This document shows, piece by piece, positions 1 through 8,852 of a stretch of 64,000 nt of DNA (its first letter is position 1; every line of letters starts with the position of its first letter). The DNA is from Vibrio ezurae NBRC 102218 (lineage in GTDB: Bacteria > Pseudomonadota > Gammaproteobacteria > Enterobacterales > Vibrionaceae), in contig NZ_BATM01000037.1 in the NCBI RefSeq assembly GCF_000467185.1, forward strand, positions 1 through 64,000. The letters are read 5' to 3'. The position numbers were made by a program, and so were the translations under genes. The notes under the pieces were generated by a model. It saw only the letters and a program-made list of their open reading frames with translations, ran no database searches and was not told where the DNA came from.

Positions 1-59
1 ATATCTAGAGACAAATACTGGATAGGGCATTTTTAAGACCTTAACTAGTAACAATTTGT

Positions 60-150
60 GGAGAGATGGCTGAGTGGTCGAAAGCACCGGTCTTGAAAAC
101 CGGCAACCGTTAATAGCGGTTCTAGGGTTCAAATCCCTATCTCTCCGCCA
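60..150 (+). tRNA. tRNA-Ser (anticodon UGA)
   Basis: The 91-nt sequence folds as a class II tRNA. The acceptor stem GGAGAGA pairs with TCTCTCC before an encoded CCA. The anticodon stem CCGGT/ACCGG (87-91/99-103) encloses loop CTTGAAA with anticodon TGA at 94-96. A long variable arm follows, as expected for serine, then the T arm with GGTTCAAATCC. It reads UCN serine codons, mainly UCA. A terminator follows directly, so it ends its transcription unit. The gene is intact, and no second copy of its 3' end was seen nearby that would mark an attachment site. Confidence 0.97.
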
Positions 151-156
151 CATTTA

Positions 157-187
157 AGCCCCTGATTTATCAGGGGCTTTTTGTTTT
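157..187 (+). terminator. Intrinsic terminator of tRNA-Ser
   Basis: A 9-bp stem AGCCCCTGA/TCAGGGGCT with loop TTTA is followed by TTTTTGTTTTT, six bases after the tRNA CCA end. Confidence 0.9.
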
Positions 188-189
188 TA

Positions 190-816
190 AGGAACTAGAG
201 ATTTGCTTCAAAACTAATGAGGTGAGTCAATTGTATCTTTATAAACATCCCAATTCGGTGTACTACACTCGAATCTCACCTCGATAGAATGACCAGTTAT
301 TTAGTACGATTGGTATAAGCCTGTCACTATCAGGTTTAATAGCGTTCTCTTCAATGTATCTGATAATCGGTATATCTTTCACTATGAGAGATAAAAACTT
401 GATGGTCAGTTCGAGGTTTTTCCTTGAGTTCTTCCTTAAGAAACACCTGAGCCTACTTATTGATCCTAGTGCTATCTACCTTTGATTATTTGATTACGTG
501 AGCGGTCATCACTGAAAGTGAACAAGTGCCAATAAATGCACATTCATTGTTTATTAGAAAGAAACTTAAAGTCGATCTGTAGTATGACTTAGTGGAAGTA
601 GATAGCCTCAATTAAACTATATTTTATCTACGACAGTATAATCACCAAAAGAACTATGATGCTAGATACGAATGTAATATTATTTTCCATTTACTAATAA
701 TAGGTCAATAATTGTAAAATAAACCCAGAATAAATAGAGTGAATTGTTTTTCTTTGAACACAGAAAATAAATTAATATTCACTCAGATATATAAACATTA
801 GGGTTAAAAGTTATTC
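190..816. other. AT-rich non-coding stretch beside tRNA-Ser
   Basis: About 630 bases with no open frame of useful length, no convincing RNA fold and no recognisable gene remnant. It is more AT-rich than the core genes to the right. Its position between a tRNA gene and two accessory genes suggests decayed or foreign DNA, but nothing in it identifies a source. Confidence 0.5.
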
Positions 817-1041
817 ATGGCAAAATTTATTAGAACTATAATTAAAACATTCCTTATTATTGTAATATTGATAGTTGCAGCACTACTGAAAGGAATTATT
901 GAAGATATTACACAAGCAAAACCAGGACCTCTATTTATGATTATTATTTTTGGTGGAGCGGGTGCAGCTATAAGAGCTATCTATAAATATGATAGCAACA
1001 GCTCTAAGTCAACAGAGCTTAAATTAAATAAAAATGAATGA
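817..1041 (+). CDS. Small membrane protein, unknown function
   Basis: A 74-residue protein that I do not recognise. Residues about 7-25 form a strong hydrophobic helix after a basic start (MAKFIRTIIK), and a second glycine-rich hydrophobic segment lies at about 38-54, so a two-helix hairpin in the inner membrane is likely. The tail is charged and lysine-rich. The Shine-Dalgarno sequence is weak. Its last 8 bases overlap the start of the J-domain gene (ATGAATGA junction), so the two are probably translationally coupled and work together at the membrane. Codons and base content are AT-rich compared with hemY next door, which suggests acquired DNA. Confidence 0.6.
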   Translation: MAKFIRTIIKTFLIIVILIVAALLKGIIEDITQAKPGPLFMIIIFGGAGAAIRAIYKYDSNSSKSTELKLNKNE

Positions 1042-1483
1042 CTATTATGACGTATTAGGTATAGCAATTGATGCTAATTCTCGAGATATAAAACAAGCCT
1101 ATAAAAAGAAAGCTCTAAAGTGGCATCCGGATAGAAATTCTTCAATAGAAGCAACAGAAAAGATGCTCTTAGTTAATGAAGCTTACTTGATACTTAGTGA
1201 TGAAGAATCTAGGAGTAAATATGATATTGAATATAGGCGATATAAAAACTTCAAGGATTTGAGCGGTAAGTCTAACGAAGAGTATGTTTATTCTGATGAT
1301 GTTTTAGCTAAATGGATGAGCAATGCTAAGATACAAGCAAGTTATTTGGCAAAAAAATCACTTGATGATTTGATAGATATATCTGGTGTTGCTGGCCGTG
1401 CTTTTTGGAGTCATACGAAAAAAGCTATCATTACTTACAGTATAATTATGTTTCTAATCGTATTATTCATGTACAACTCATAA
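1034..1483 (+). CDS. Tail-anchored J-domain (DnaJ-like) protein
   Basis: 149 residues. Residues 3-65 are a J domain: it opens DYYDVLGI, has the HPD signature in WHPDRN, and ends with a helix resembling YLILSDEESRSKYD. J domains stimulate the ATPase of Hsp70 (DnaK) partners. There is no Gly/Phe region, zinc finger or client-binding C domain, so this is a class III J-protein. The middle (70-125) is polar and unrecognised. Residues about 129-146 (AIITYSIIMFLIVLFMY) form a C-terminal membrane anchor, so the J domain should face the cytoplasm. It is coupled to the small membrane protein before it. It is AT-rich and probably acquired. The client is unknown. Confidence 0.8.
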   Translation: MNDYYDVLGIAIDANSRDIKQAYKKKALKWHPDRNSSIEATEKMLLVNEAYLILSDEESRSKYDIEYRRYKNFKDLSGKSNEEYVYSDDVLAKWMSNAKIQASYLAKKSLDDLIDISGVAGRAFWSHTKKAIITYSIIMFLIVLFMYNS

Positions 1484-1512
1484 TATATGAGAGGCACAAT
1501 TTTATATTTTAC

Positions 1513-1540
1513 AAAAAAAGCCGCTGATTAACAGCGGCTT
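1513..1540 (-). terminator. Terminator of the hemCDXY operon
   Basis: A 9-bp stem AAGCCGCTG/CAGCGGCTT with a 5-nt loop. The A run at 1513-1519 becomes a U tract on the minus strand, directly after the hemY stop. It also separates the converging J-protein gene. Confidence 0.85.
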
Positions 1541-1557
1541 AGATTTCCTACCTTAGT

Positions 1558-2736
1558 TTACTTCCCTAATAGAAGCAGCGCCTTCTGTGAGACTTCGTTG
1601 GCAGCATTGGTGTAGTTTTGTTGGTGCAATGCATTGGCGAGTTGGCCGTAGTCGTGGGCGCTTGGGCGCAGTTTTAAGGCGGCTTCAAAATAGCGTTGTG
1701 CATCAGCCCATTTTGCTTCTAGCATCAGGATCTGGCCTATTACACTGTGTAGATCGCCGTTGTCAGGGAACTTCTTATCTAGTCCTTTAAGGTGCGTCAG
1801 TACTGAGTGCCAGTCGGTGATGTTTAATGTTGGGTAGACATTTAATATATCGGCGTGCTGAGACTTCTTGGTCGCTTCTTTAAGGGCGGTAATTGCTGTT
1901 GAATCTGCGCCTCTATTTATAAGCTCAGAAGTAAAGGTCACAATGACCTTTGTTTCTGACTTGATGTTCTTCGATAAGCCATCCCAATACTTCACAATAC
2001 CACTGACACCTTGCTGGTTCGCCAGTTCGGTAATTCGTCCTGCGTGCGCTTGTACTAATAGGGTGTGATATTCTGTTTTTGTCACTCCTTTAGCGCGCTT
2101 GAGGATAGGGAGTAACTCTAGTAGAGGCTGCCAACAATTAAGCTGGATATAACAGGTTTTGAGTAGATTCAGTAAACGTGGGTTGCTTGGGTAGTCATGT
2201 CTTAAGCTAGATAGCACATCAAAAGCCGTGGCAAAATCGGCCTCAGCCATGGCTTGTTTACCTTTGGTTAGACCGATAGCAAGATCGGAATTGTCCTGTT
2301 TAGCCGCCAGTTCAAAGTACTTATCGCGTTTATCGTGATTGCCTAGCTCATGTGCCGCTTCTGCCGCCACTAAGTAACATAGCAATGGCATATCATGTGA
2401 GTTAGACCAACGAGTCACTTTCTTTTCTGCGGTTTGCCAGTCACCTTCGATGAGCTTAATGATGCCTTCGTTGGTTAAGCGACGTGCTTTTTTCAGCTTA
2501 CGATTGCTAAACCAATTCCAAGTGGCACTTGAGGCTCTCAGTGAACGTTTAATTAAGTACTCACCAAGAAACAGCACCACTAGAGCACCAATGATAAAGA
2601 TGACTAGGGTGGTTACGCTCATCTCAATCGTATAGTTGGCGAGAGAGATAAGAACATAGCCTTGTTGACCGGCATATTGCGTGCCGACAGTTAGGCCAAT
2701 ACCGAGTGCGATAAAAACAAAGAGTAGACGGATCAT
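1558..2736 (-). CDS. hemY: HemY, haem biosynthesis-associated TPR membrane protein
   Basis: 392 residues, the usual size for HemY of enterobacteria and vibrios. Two hydrophobic helices (about 1-20 and 40-60) anchor it in the inner membrane, separated by a short loop with a glycine/tyrosine run. The rest is helical with TPR-like repeats. The late repeats around 305-390 are clearest (the ALKLRPSAHDYGQLANAL region). The family is linked to late haem synthesis by operon membership, but its biochemical role is not settled, and it is unrelated to the oxidase also called HemY in Bacillus. It overlaps hemX by 4 bases (ATGA), typical of translational coupling, and is the last gene of hemCDXY. Confidence 0.93.
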   Translation of the reverse strand: MIRLLFVFIALGIGLTVGTQYAGQQGYVLISLANYTIEMSVTTLVIFIIGALVVLFLGEYLIKRSLRASSATWNWFSNRKLKKARRLTNEGIIKLIEGDWQTAEKKVTRWSNSHDMPLLCYLVAAEAAHELGNHDKRDKYFELAAKQDNSDLAIGLTKGKQAMAEADFATAFDVLSSLRHDYPSNPRLLNLLKTCYIQLNCWQPLLELLPILKRAKGVTKTEYHTLLVQAHAGRITELANQQGVSGIVKYWDGLSKNIKSETKVIVTFTSELINRGADSTAITALKEATKKSQHADILNVYPTLNITDWHSVLTHLKGLDKKFPDNGDLHSVIGQILMLEAKWADAQRYFEAALKLRPSAHDYGQLANALHQQNYTNAANEVSQKALLLLGK

Positions 2737-3887
2737 TTGTTTTCCTCCGCAACGATGGTGGTGACTTCACGGCGTAAGCGCTCGCGAATAATATCGGCGA
2801 TCAACTGGTTAGTTTCTAGCTTGTGTGGGTATTCTAGATCGACTTTAACTTTTGCGAGATCGCTCAGTGATTGATCAAACTCTTGTACTGATTTTGCCTC
2901 TTGATCGAGGTAAGTTTGGCTCCACTCAACCGCAACAGTCAGGCTTTTTTGATAGATTTCTTCTTGCTCTGAATAGGTAGCTTTGATGGCGGTTTCTAAC
3001 TTGGCTTTAATGTTCTCTCTCAAGTAGAAGTGTTGCTGGGGTGAGAGCAAAGGTACTGCACTGCCATCTCTAACGCGGAAGGTAATGAAGTGTTCAGCAA
3101 AGTTTTTTAGCGAAGTACTCAGGTTAGATTTCCAATCTTGAATATCGGTGGACACATGTTTTTGTGTTTTCTCTGGCGCTTCTGGAAGAATGGCATTCGC
3201 TAGGGGCAACTTGTCTACCTGTTGTTGCAGAGCGATGAGCTTAAGAGCAAGACCGTCTTTATCAACTAACGGTAGGCTACGAAGCTCAGTGATGTCGTTT
3301 GCCATCGCTTTGCGCAGTGGAACTAGGCTAGGGTCATTTAGCGTTGCAATACGTTGGTCGGCAGCTTCCATTAGCTTGGTTGCCGTCACTAAGTCATGCT
3401 CCAAGAAGAGCTTTCTGCCAGCCAGTTTTACTAGGTAATCGGCTTCAGCGAGTAGCCAGTCATTAGGGCGACGCCCTTTTACATCCGCAATGGCCAGTTG
3501 CAGGCTTTCAATGCTTTTTTGCTGTTGGCTAATTAATACTTCTGCTCGGTTAACCGCTTCATTTGCCGTTTGTTCGCTGGCTTTCTGGGTTTCTTGAAGT
3601 TGGCTATTGAGCGTTTGCTGAGTGTTTTTTAGCTGATTGGAAACCGCAGAGAGCTGCTGTTGCAGGGTTTGATTTTGTTGGTTGATATAATAGAAGCCAG
3701 CGCCAGCTGTGATAATTGAGATAATAACGGCGGCAATAGCGAGTCTTTTTGCCGGCTTATTCGGTTCGCTCTTTGGCTTGGTTTCTTTTGAATTGGGTGT
3801 GGTTGCTTTCTTTGGTTTAGGCGAAGCAGGAACAGGGTTACTCTTGTCAACTTGAGTGTCGTTATCGAGTTTTTTGTCGTCAGTCAT
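2733..3887 (-). CDS. hemX: HemX, membrane protein of the hem operon
   Basis: 384 residues. The N-terminal ~45 residues are Lys/Pro/Thr-rich and cytoplasmic. One transmembrane helix follows (about 49-68, LAIAAVIISIITAGAGFYYI). Then comes a long glutamine-rich coiled coil (about 70-135), and the remainder is a helical periplasmic domain. HemX proteins are often labelled uroporphyrin-III C-methyltransferase, but no SAM-binding methyltransferase fold or motif is visible here, so that label should not be used. The function is probably scaffolding within haem synthesis; this is inference from operon position. It overlaps hemD by one base and hemY by four. Confidence 0.92.
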   Translation of the reverse strand: MTDDKKLDNDTQVDKSNPVPASPKPKKATTPNSKETKPKSEPNKPAKRLAIAAVIISIITAGAGFYYINQQNQTLQQQLSAVSNQLKNTQQTLNSQLQETQKASEQTANEAVNRAEVLISQQQKSIESLQLAIADVKGRRPNDWLLAEADYLVKLAGRKLFLEHDLVTATKLMEAADQRIATLNDPSLVPLRKAMANDITELRSLPLVDKDGLALKLIALQQQVDKLPLANAILPEAPEKTQKHVSTDIQDWKSNLSTSLKNFAEHFITFRVRDGSAVPLLSPQQHFYLRENIKAKLETAIKATYSEQEEIYQKSLTVAVEWSQTYLDQEAKSVQEFDQSLSDLAKVKVDLEYPHKLETNQLIADIIRERLRREVTTIVAEENK

Positions 3888-4651
3888 TATATTTTCCTAT
3901 GTAATTCGCCCTGAATACTATCCATGATGGCTTGATTGGAAGCGCCATTTATATTGTGCACTTGCGTAAAACCGAGCTGCAATGCCAATTGTGCGACTCT
4001 TGTGCTCGGAACCATCAGCTCTAAAGAGTGTAACCAATTTTTACGGTGGGTAGGTATTTGTTGTGTAAAGAATTTTAATTGTTCGAAACTAGTAACAATT
4101 AGATGGTCTATTCCTGTCGACTGCCAGTGCTTTACTTGAACTTCACCATCAAAGCCCGTCCAGTGCCGTGAATAACTTTCTATATAAACCGTTTTAGCGT
4201 TTAAGTTTTGCAGACTATCAAAAAGTAACTCTCTACCACTGTCACCGCGCAGTATGGCAATCTTTTTGCCCTTTATCCCTTCTTTACCGTTTAGGCTCTC
4301 GGAAGCTAAAAGTTCCAATAAACCTTCCGTGTCTTCCGATTGCGGTGATGAGGCCGACTGTTGGGTGAGCTTTTGTAAACATGACGCTGTTTTAGCACCC
4401 ACAGCGAAGTAGCGAGCGGTTTGAGGCCAACGTTTATTTTTTTGAAGCAATGCTTGATGGGTAAAGCGTACCGCGGGTTGGCTCACTGCAATAATGATAT
4501 CGCATATTGTTAGGTGCTCTAAGGAAGAGAGAGATAAAGGAGAGAAGGTAAATGAGACGACAGGGCAGCACTCGGAAGCTACCCCTAGTTTTTGTAAGGC
4601 GCGATACAGTTCTTCTGCTGAAGGTTGAGGTCGAACTATAAGCGCCTTCAT
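3887..4651 (-). CDS. hemD: Uroporphyrinogen-III synthase
   Basis: 254 residues, normal for HemD. It cyclises hydroxymethylbilane with inversion of ring D to give uroporphyrinogen III. The family is poorly conserved. Features visible here are the N-terminal MKALIVRPQPSAEEL strand/loop, the AVSQPAVRF segment typical of the first domain, AVGAKTASCL in the hinge, ILRGDSGRELL, and LIVTSFEQLKFF near the C terminus. It starts five bases after the hemC stop, so substrate maker and user are co-translated. Confidence 0.93.
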   Translation of the reverse strand: MKALIVRPQPSAEELYRALQKLGVASECCPVVSFTFSPLSLSSLEHLTICDIIIAVSQPAVRFTHQALLQKNKRWPQTARYFAVGAKTASCLQKLTQQSASSPQSEDTEGLLELLASESLNGKEGIKGKKIAILRGDSGRELLFDSLQNLNAKTVYIESYSRHWTGFDGEVQVKHWQSTGIDHLIVTSFEQLKFFTQQIPTHRKNWLHSLELMVPSTRVAQLALQLGFTQVHNINGASNQAIMDSIQGELHRKI

Positions 4652-4656
4652 CTCAT

Positions 4657-5592
4657 TTAGCCTTGGCTATAAACGTCACTTAAAATTTCTTTTGCACCCA
4701 AGTTTAGCAATTGTTGAGCAAGCTCTTCACCCATTTTGATCGCTTGTGAGCGTTCACTTACGCTTTCTGCTCGGATGATTTTAGTACCGTCAGGTTTCCC
4801 TACCAATCCTCTTAGGTGAAGCTTGTTGTCAGGGGTAATTACACAGTAGCTACCAATAGGAACCTGACACCCGCCCTCTAGTGCTAGGTTCATCGCACGT
4901 TCTGCAAGAACACGATCTGAAGTGTCTGGGTCATTGAGTGGTTGAATAAGATCAAGAACGCGTTGATCATCAACGCGGCACTCAATACCGACAGCGCCTT
5001 GACCTACTGCAGGTAGAGATTGTTCTGGTTCAATATAGCTTTGAATGCGCTCTTCGAGTTTGAGTCGTTTTAGGCCAGCTGCCGCCAAGATAATGGCATC
5101 GTATTGCCCATCATCGAGCTTGCCTAGACGAGTTCCCACATTGCCTCTGAGCTCTTTAATGATGATATCTGGACGTGCTGCACTAATCTGGCATTGGCGG
5201 CGTAAACTGCATGTACCCACTGTTGCGCCATGCGGAAGTTCATCAATAGAGTGGTAGGTGTTAGAAACAAAAGCATCTCTAGGATCTTCTCGCTCACAAA
5301 TGACAGCCAGTCCAAGTCCTTGTGGGAAATCAACTGGGACATCTTTCATTGAATGTACAGCTATGTCAGCACGCTCTTCGAGCATGGCCACTTCTAGCTC
5401 TTTTACAAATAAGCCTTTTCCGCCCACTTTAGCCAGTGGAGTATCTAATATGATATCGCCTTTGGTCACCATAGTAACAAGCTCAATATCGAGGTCAGGA
5501 TGAATCTCTTCTAAGCGAGATTTCACATAGTGAGCTTGCCAAAGAGCAAGAGGGCTTTTTCGTGTTGCGATTCGAAGAGTTTGTTTTGACAT
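4657..5592 (-). CDS. hemC: Hydroxymethylbilane synthase (porphobilinogen deaminase)
   Basis: 311 residues. It condenses four porphobilinogens into hydroxymethylbilane on a dipyrromethane cofactor. Residues seen are [14 protein letters not shown] (7-20), KGLFVKELE (59-67), HSMKDVP with the catalytic Asp84, substrate-binding CSLRRQ (128-133), [10 protein letters not shown], and the cofactor-attachment Cys242 in [11 protein letters not shown]. First gene of hemCDXY, divergent from cyaA. No clear Shine-Dalgarno sequence precedes the ATG, which may mean weak initiation or a start close to the mRNA 5' end. Confidence 0.97.
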   Translation of the reverse strand: MSKQTLRIATRKSPLALWQAHYVKSRLEEIHPDLDIELVTMVTKGDIILDTPLAKVGGKGLFVKELEVAMLEERADIAVHSMKDVPVDFPQGLGLAVICEREDPRDAFVSNTYHSIDELPHGATVGTCSLRRQCQISAARPDIIIKELRGNVGTRLGKLDDGQYDAIILAAAGLKRLKLEERIQSYIEPEQSLPAVGQGAVGIECRVDDQRVLDLIQPLNDPDTSDRVLAERAMNLALEGGCQVPIGSYCVITPDNKLHLRGLVGKPDGTKIIRAESVSERSQAIKMGEELAQQLLNLGAKEILSDVYSQG

Positions 5593-5708
5593 AATGGGGC
5601 TGACTAAATAAAAGATGGATTGATTCTACCACTGCTGGAGGTAAATTTTCAGAGGCTAGATTAGGGCGTGATATTGCTATCTCACTTAATAATAAATTTT
5701 ATGCCTAT

Positions 5709-5726
5709 CTGTGAGTTCAGTCACGC
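5709..5726. promoter_or_regulatory. Candidate CRP (cAMP receptor protein) site
   Basis: TGTGA-GTTCAG-TCACG matches the TGTGA-N6-TCACA consensus at 9 of 10 positions. It is centred near 5717.5. If the TATACA at 5743-5748 is the cyaA -10 element, the site sits over or beside the -35 region, where CRP could repress or activate. CRP control of cyaA is established in E. coli, and feedback on cAMP synthesis is the likely meaning here. The site could equally serve hemC. Confidence 0.65.
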
Positions 5727-5835
5727 TATTTACGACCTAACGTATACATTTATGTGACCTTTTATAACTTTCAGTTATTATCCTTGCTCATTAATTGTTA
5801 CTAAATGCTAAGACTTGGTGATTTTCTTTACCTAG

Positions 5836-5877
5836 CCCCCCAAAAGTGTTAGATTGCTCACGTTTTGTGGGGTTTTT
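5836..5877 (+). terminator. Terminator-like hairpin in the cyaA leader
   Basis: C-rich arm 5836-5848 (CCCCCC AAAA GTG) pairs with 5859-5872 (CAC G TTTT G T GGGG) with two bulges and a 10-nt loop, followed by TTTTT. It lies 51 bases upstream of the cyaA start on the same strand, with no upstream gene for it to terminate, so it is best read as an attenuator or leader structure. Confidence 0.65.
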
Positions 5878-5928
5878 GTATGAAATTACATCACTCACTA
5901 TTTTCATTTTTTTAGTTGGGAAGTTGAC

Positions 5929-8454
5929 TTGCAGCCAGACATTCGTACATTAACGACTAGACTCGATACGCTGAATGAACAGCGTAAGAATCGTGCTCTA
6001 GGTATGATGGATGCTCAGGGGCAACAAGTATTCTCCCTCATCCCACTGCTGTTGCACTACAACAACCCAGCACTTCCTGCCTATATCTCCGGCGATGTAC
6101 CTCAAGGTATTTTTGATTTCTCGCCAAACTCAGACCAAAAATACTTTCTTGATACTGCGGCTCGTGCCTGCGGTGAAGAAGTTATTGAACCTGAAAGTAC
6201 TGATATTCTCGCGCTCTATACTATGGGTAGTACCTCCTCTATTGGGCAGAGCCTTACTAGTGATTTAGATATCTGGGTATGTATTTCGCCGCAAATGTCG
6301 GCTCAAAAACGCAGTGTATTGGCGAATAAGTGTTTCAGTGTGACAGAATGGGCGCAGCGACAAGGGGTAGAAGCCAACTTCTTCTTGATGGACGATCAGC
6401 GCTTCAAGGTTTCGAATAAAAGCGAAGCAATGACAGGGGAGAACTGTGGTTCTTCTCAACATATGTTGCTCCTTGACGAATTCTATCGTTCGGCCATGCG
6501 AATGGCGGGACAACGATTATTGTGGAGTATCGTTCCTCCAGAAATAGATGAAGATTACGATCAGTATGTTGCGCAGCTGTGCCTTAGTGGAGAGCTTGAT
6601 TGTTCTGAGTGGCTTGATTTCGGCCAGCTTAACAAGATCCCTGCTGAGGAATACTTTGGCTCTAGCTTATGGCAGCTATTTAAAAGCATCGACTCACCGT
6701 ATAAGTCTGTATTGAAAGCGATTTTACTTGAGGCTTACTCTTGGGAATATCCACAGACTCAACTGCTTAGTATTGAAACCAAACGACGCTTTTTTGCTGG
6801 CGATTCAGATCTTTATAGTGCGGATGCCTATTATGGCATGCTAGATAAAGTTACCAGATACCTAAAGAAAATAGACGATCAACCTCGTTTAGATTTAGTG
6901 CGTCGTTGTTTCTACTTGAAAACACATGAAAAACTCTCTCAAGAACCGAAAATGGGCTCAGTGCCTTGGCGTCGTGAAGCGATGCAGCAGATGGCCACGA
7001 GCTGGGGATGGAGTGAGCAAGACATTCATGAGTTGGATACTCGTCGACATTGGAAGGTAGAGCGCGTTAAGGCCGTGCATCATAACCTTCTTGATGCTTT
7101 GATGGAAAGTTATCGAAACTTGATTCAGTTTGCGCGTCGCAATGACATTACCTCTGTAATTAGCCCGCAAGATATTTCTATCTTGGCTCGTAAGCTGTAT
7201 GCCGCATTTGAGGTTTTACCAGGTAAGGTTACGCTACTAAATCAACAAATATCACCAGACTTACACGAGTCGGACCTAAGCTTCATTCAGGTAGAAGAGG
7301 GGCGCAGTAATCCTAAAGGTTGGTATTTGTATAAACAGCCATTGCTAGCTGAACGCATTATTGGTCAACAGCCCATCGAGCACCATACCTCGCTGAGTAA
7401 GCTTGTGGCTTGGGCATTCTTTAACGGTTTGATTACCGAGTCTACTCGCTTACATTCTGTGGTACGCAGTGCTGATATTGATATCGATAAACTGTATCAG
7501 ATGGTGAGTGACCTTAGAAATACCTTCTCTTTACGTAAACGTCGTCCAACAATGGAAGCGCTGGCCAGCCCTTGTGAGATTAGCCAGTTAGTGATGTTTA
7601 TTAACCTTGAAGACGATCCCACAGAAAAGCTAAGCTCACGCCAAGCTAAAAAAGACAGCCGCAACGTGAATCTATTTTCGTGTGGTAAAGACAGCACTAG
7701 CATGATTGGCAGTGTGGATCTTGTGTATCGTAACTCTTGGCATGAAGTGCGAACTCTCCATTTCCGTGGAGAAACCAGTATTCTGGATGCACTGAAAACC
7801 ATCTTAGGAAAAATGCACCAAGATGCGTTGCATCCCGAATCTGTGGATGTCTTTAGCTACAGCAAAAACTTCCGTGGTTTGATGCGTAATACGGTGTACC
7901 AGCTATTGGCTGAGTGTATTGAGTTACGCCTAAAGCCGGTAGAGCAAGAAAAGCGTCGTCGATTTAAGGCGATTGGTGTCGGCAGTAAAATGTATGGTCT
8001 GTTTTTTGAGCGTCGAGGTGTATCAATACAGACATTAGAAAATTCGGTAGATTTCTATCAAAGTATTTCCACGAATAAGCTGACAGGTTCACCTTTAGAA
8101 AAATTGAATAAAGAGAGTGATTTCTCTCTGCCCGATATTATTGATGGCTTTGCCAGTGAAGGTTTGATTCAATTCTTTTTCGAAGATACTGAAGGTGGCT
8201 TTAATATCTACGTATTGGATGAAAGTAATGCCTCAGAGGCTTACCATCGTTACGGTTTTGATAAAAATGAAGTGGTCGGTGAAATTAATAATTTCTATAC
8301 CAACGACCTAAATGTGGCAGGAGAGAAGGCTAACTTTAACCTTCCACAGTACTATCAGATTATTCATCAGCACGATAAAGAAAGCTTTATCGTGCCATAT
8401 CGTAGTGATAGTGAGTTCCGTTCAACACCTTCGGCCATTGTAGGCGCTTGTTAA
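5929..8454 (+). CDS. cyaA: Class I adenylate cyclase
   Basis: 841 residues, close to the ~850 of enterobacterial CyaA. It makes cAMP from ATP, the signal for CRP. The N-terminal half is catalytic: GSTSSIGQSLTSDLDIWV (about 101-118) is the nucleotidyltransferase signature with its Gly-Ser and Asp-x-Asp metal ligands. The C-terminal half is the regulatory domain that responds to the glucose PTS (enzyme IIA-Glc) in enterics. The start is TTG, as in E. coli cyaA, preceded by GGGA at good distance; this keeps translation low. The leader carries a CRP site and a terminator-like hairpin. It converges on cyaY. Confidence 0.97.
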   Translation: MQPDIRTLTTRLDTLNEQRKNRALGMMDAQGQQVFSLIPLLLHYNNPALPAYISGDVPQGIFDFSPNSDQKYFLDTAARACGEEVIEPESTDILALYTMGSTSSIGQSLTSDLDIWVCISPQMSAQKRSVLANKCFSVTEWAQRQGVEANFFLMDDQRFKVSNKSEAMTGENCGSSQHMLLLDEFYRSAMRMAGQRLLWSIVPPEIDEDYDQYVAQLCLSGELDCSEWLDFGQLNKIPAEEYFGSSLWQLFKSIDSPYKSVLKAILLEAYSWEYPQTQLLSIETKRRFFAGDSDLYSADAYYGMLDKVTRYLKKIDDQPRLDLVRRCFYLKTHEKLSQEPKMGSVPWRREAMQQMATSWGWSEQDIHELDTRRHWKVERVKAVHHNLLDALMESYRNLIQFARRNDITSVISPQDISILARKLYAAFEVLPGKVTLLNQQISPDLHESDLSFIQVEEGRSNPKGWYLYKQPLLAERIIGQQPIEHHTSLSKLVAWAFFNGLITESTRLHSVVRSADIDIDKLYQMVSDLRNTFSLRKRRPTMEALASPCEISQLVMFINLEDDPTEKLSSRQAKKDSRNVNLFSCGKDSTSMIGSVDLVYRNSWHEVRTLHFRGETSILDALKTILGKMHQDALHPESVDVFSYSKNFRGLMRNTVYQLLAECIELRLKPVEQEKRRRFKAIGVGSKMYGLFFERRGVSIQTLENSVDFYQSISTNKLTGSPLEKLNKESDFSLPDIIDGFASEGLIQFFFEDTEGGFNIYVLDESNASEAYHRYGFDKNEVVGEINNFYTNDLNVAGEKANFNLPQYYQIIHQHDKESFIVPYRSDSEFRSTPSAIVGAC

Positions 8455-8468
8455 TCAGAGGTAGGGCT

Positions 8469-8780
8469 TTACCACTCTATCTCTTCATCGGCTTGTTTTT
8501 CACATTCTACTTTTACTAACGCTAATAGCTCTGCACCTGTTTTAGAGCATACCCAAGCGCCGTCTTGCAAAGAGAAATGATAGCCCCCTGACTTAGAAGC
8601 AAGCCAGATCTCACGCATTGGTTCTTGCTTGTTGATGATGATTTGTGTTCTATCTTCAAATTCTAAAGTCATCACATTACCAGACGTTTCAAAGTCTATA
8701 TCAGCGCCTGATTCTTCGATCGCTTGCTCAATATTCTGTAGTTGTTCATCCGCCAATTGGTGAAACTCACTGTCCTTCAT
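8469..8780 (-). CDS. cyaY: CyaY, bacterial frataxin
   Basis: 103 residues, full family length. It binds iron through an acidic ridge on helix 1 and strand 1 and modulates IscS-dependent Fe-S cluster assembly. Seen are MKDSEFHQLADEQL, acidic residues through EQAIEESGADID, and the conserved sheet residues in QIIINKQEPMREIWLASKSGGYHF plus DGAWVCSKTG. It is convergent with cyaA and divergent from lptM, the same arrangement as in E. coli. Confidence 0.96.
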   Translation of the reverse strand: MKDSEFHQLADEQLQNIEQAIEESGADIDFETSGNVMTLEFEDRTQIIINKQEPMREIWLASKSGGYHFSLQDGAWVCSKTGAELLALVKVECEKQADEEIEW

Positions 8781-8852
8781 GCATACTTCCTATTGCTTTT
8801 ATAAATTGTGGTGCGATTATAGAGGTAAGATCAATATATCATTAACATCATC

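Larger units (their letters stand above)
5593..5928. other. Divergent hemC/cyaA control region
   Basis: 336 bases between divergent start codons. It holds a near-consensus CRP site (5710-5725), an AT-rich tract with a candidate TATACA -10 element at 5743-5748, and a terminator-like hairpin in the cyaA leader (5836-5877). A second partial CRP half-site, TGTGACC, lies at 5753-5759. Confidence 0.7.

Noticed and set aside
60..1560. Integrated element with att repeats at tRNA-Ser
   Set aside because: No integrase gene and no second copy of the tRNA 3' end were found; only the AT-rich islet remains as a hint.
2733..3887. HemX as uroporphyrin-III C-methyltransferase
   Set aside because: No SAM-binding or CobA-type motif is present; the label comes from historical annotation of the family.
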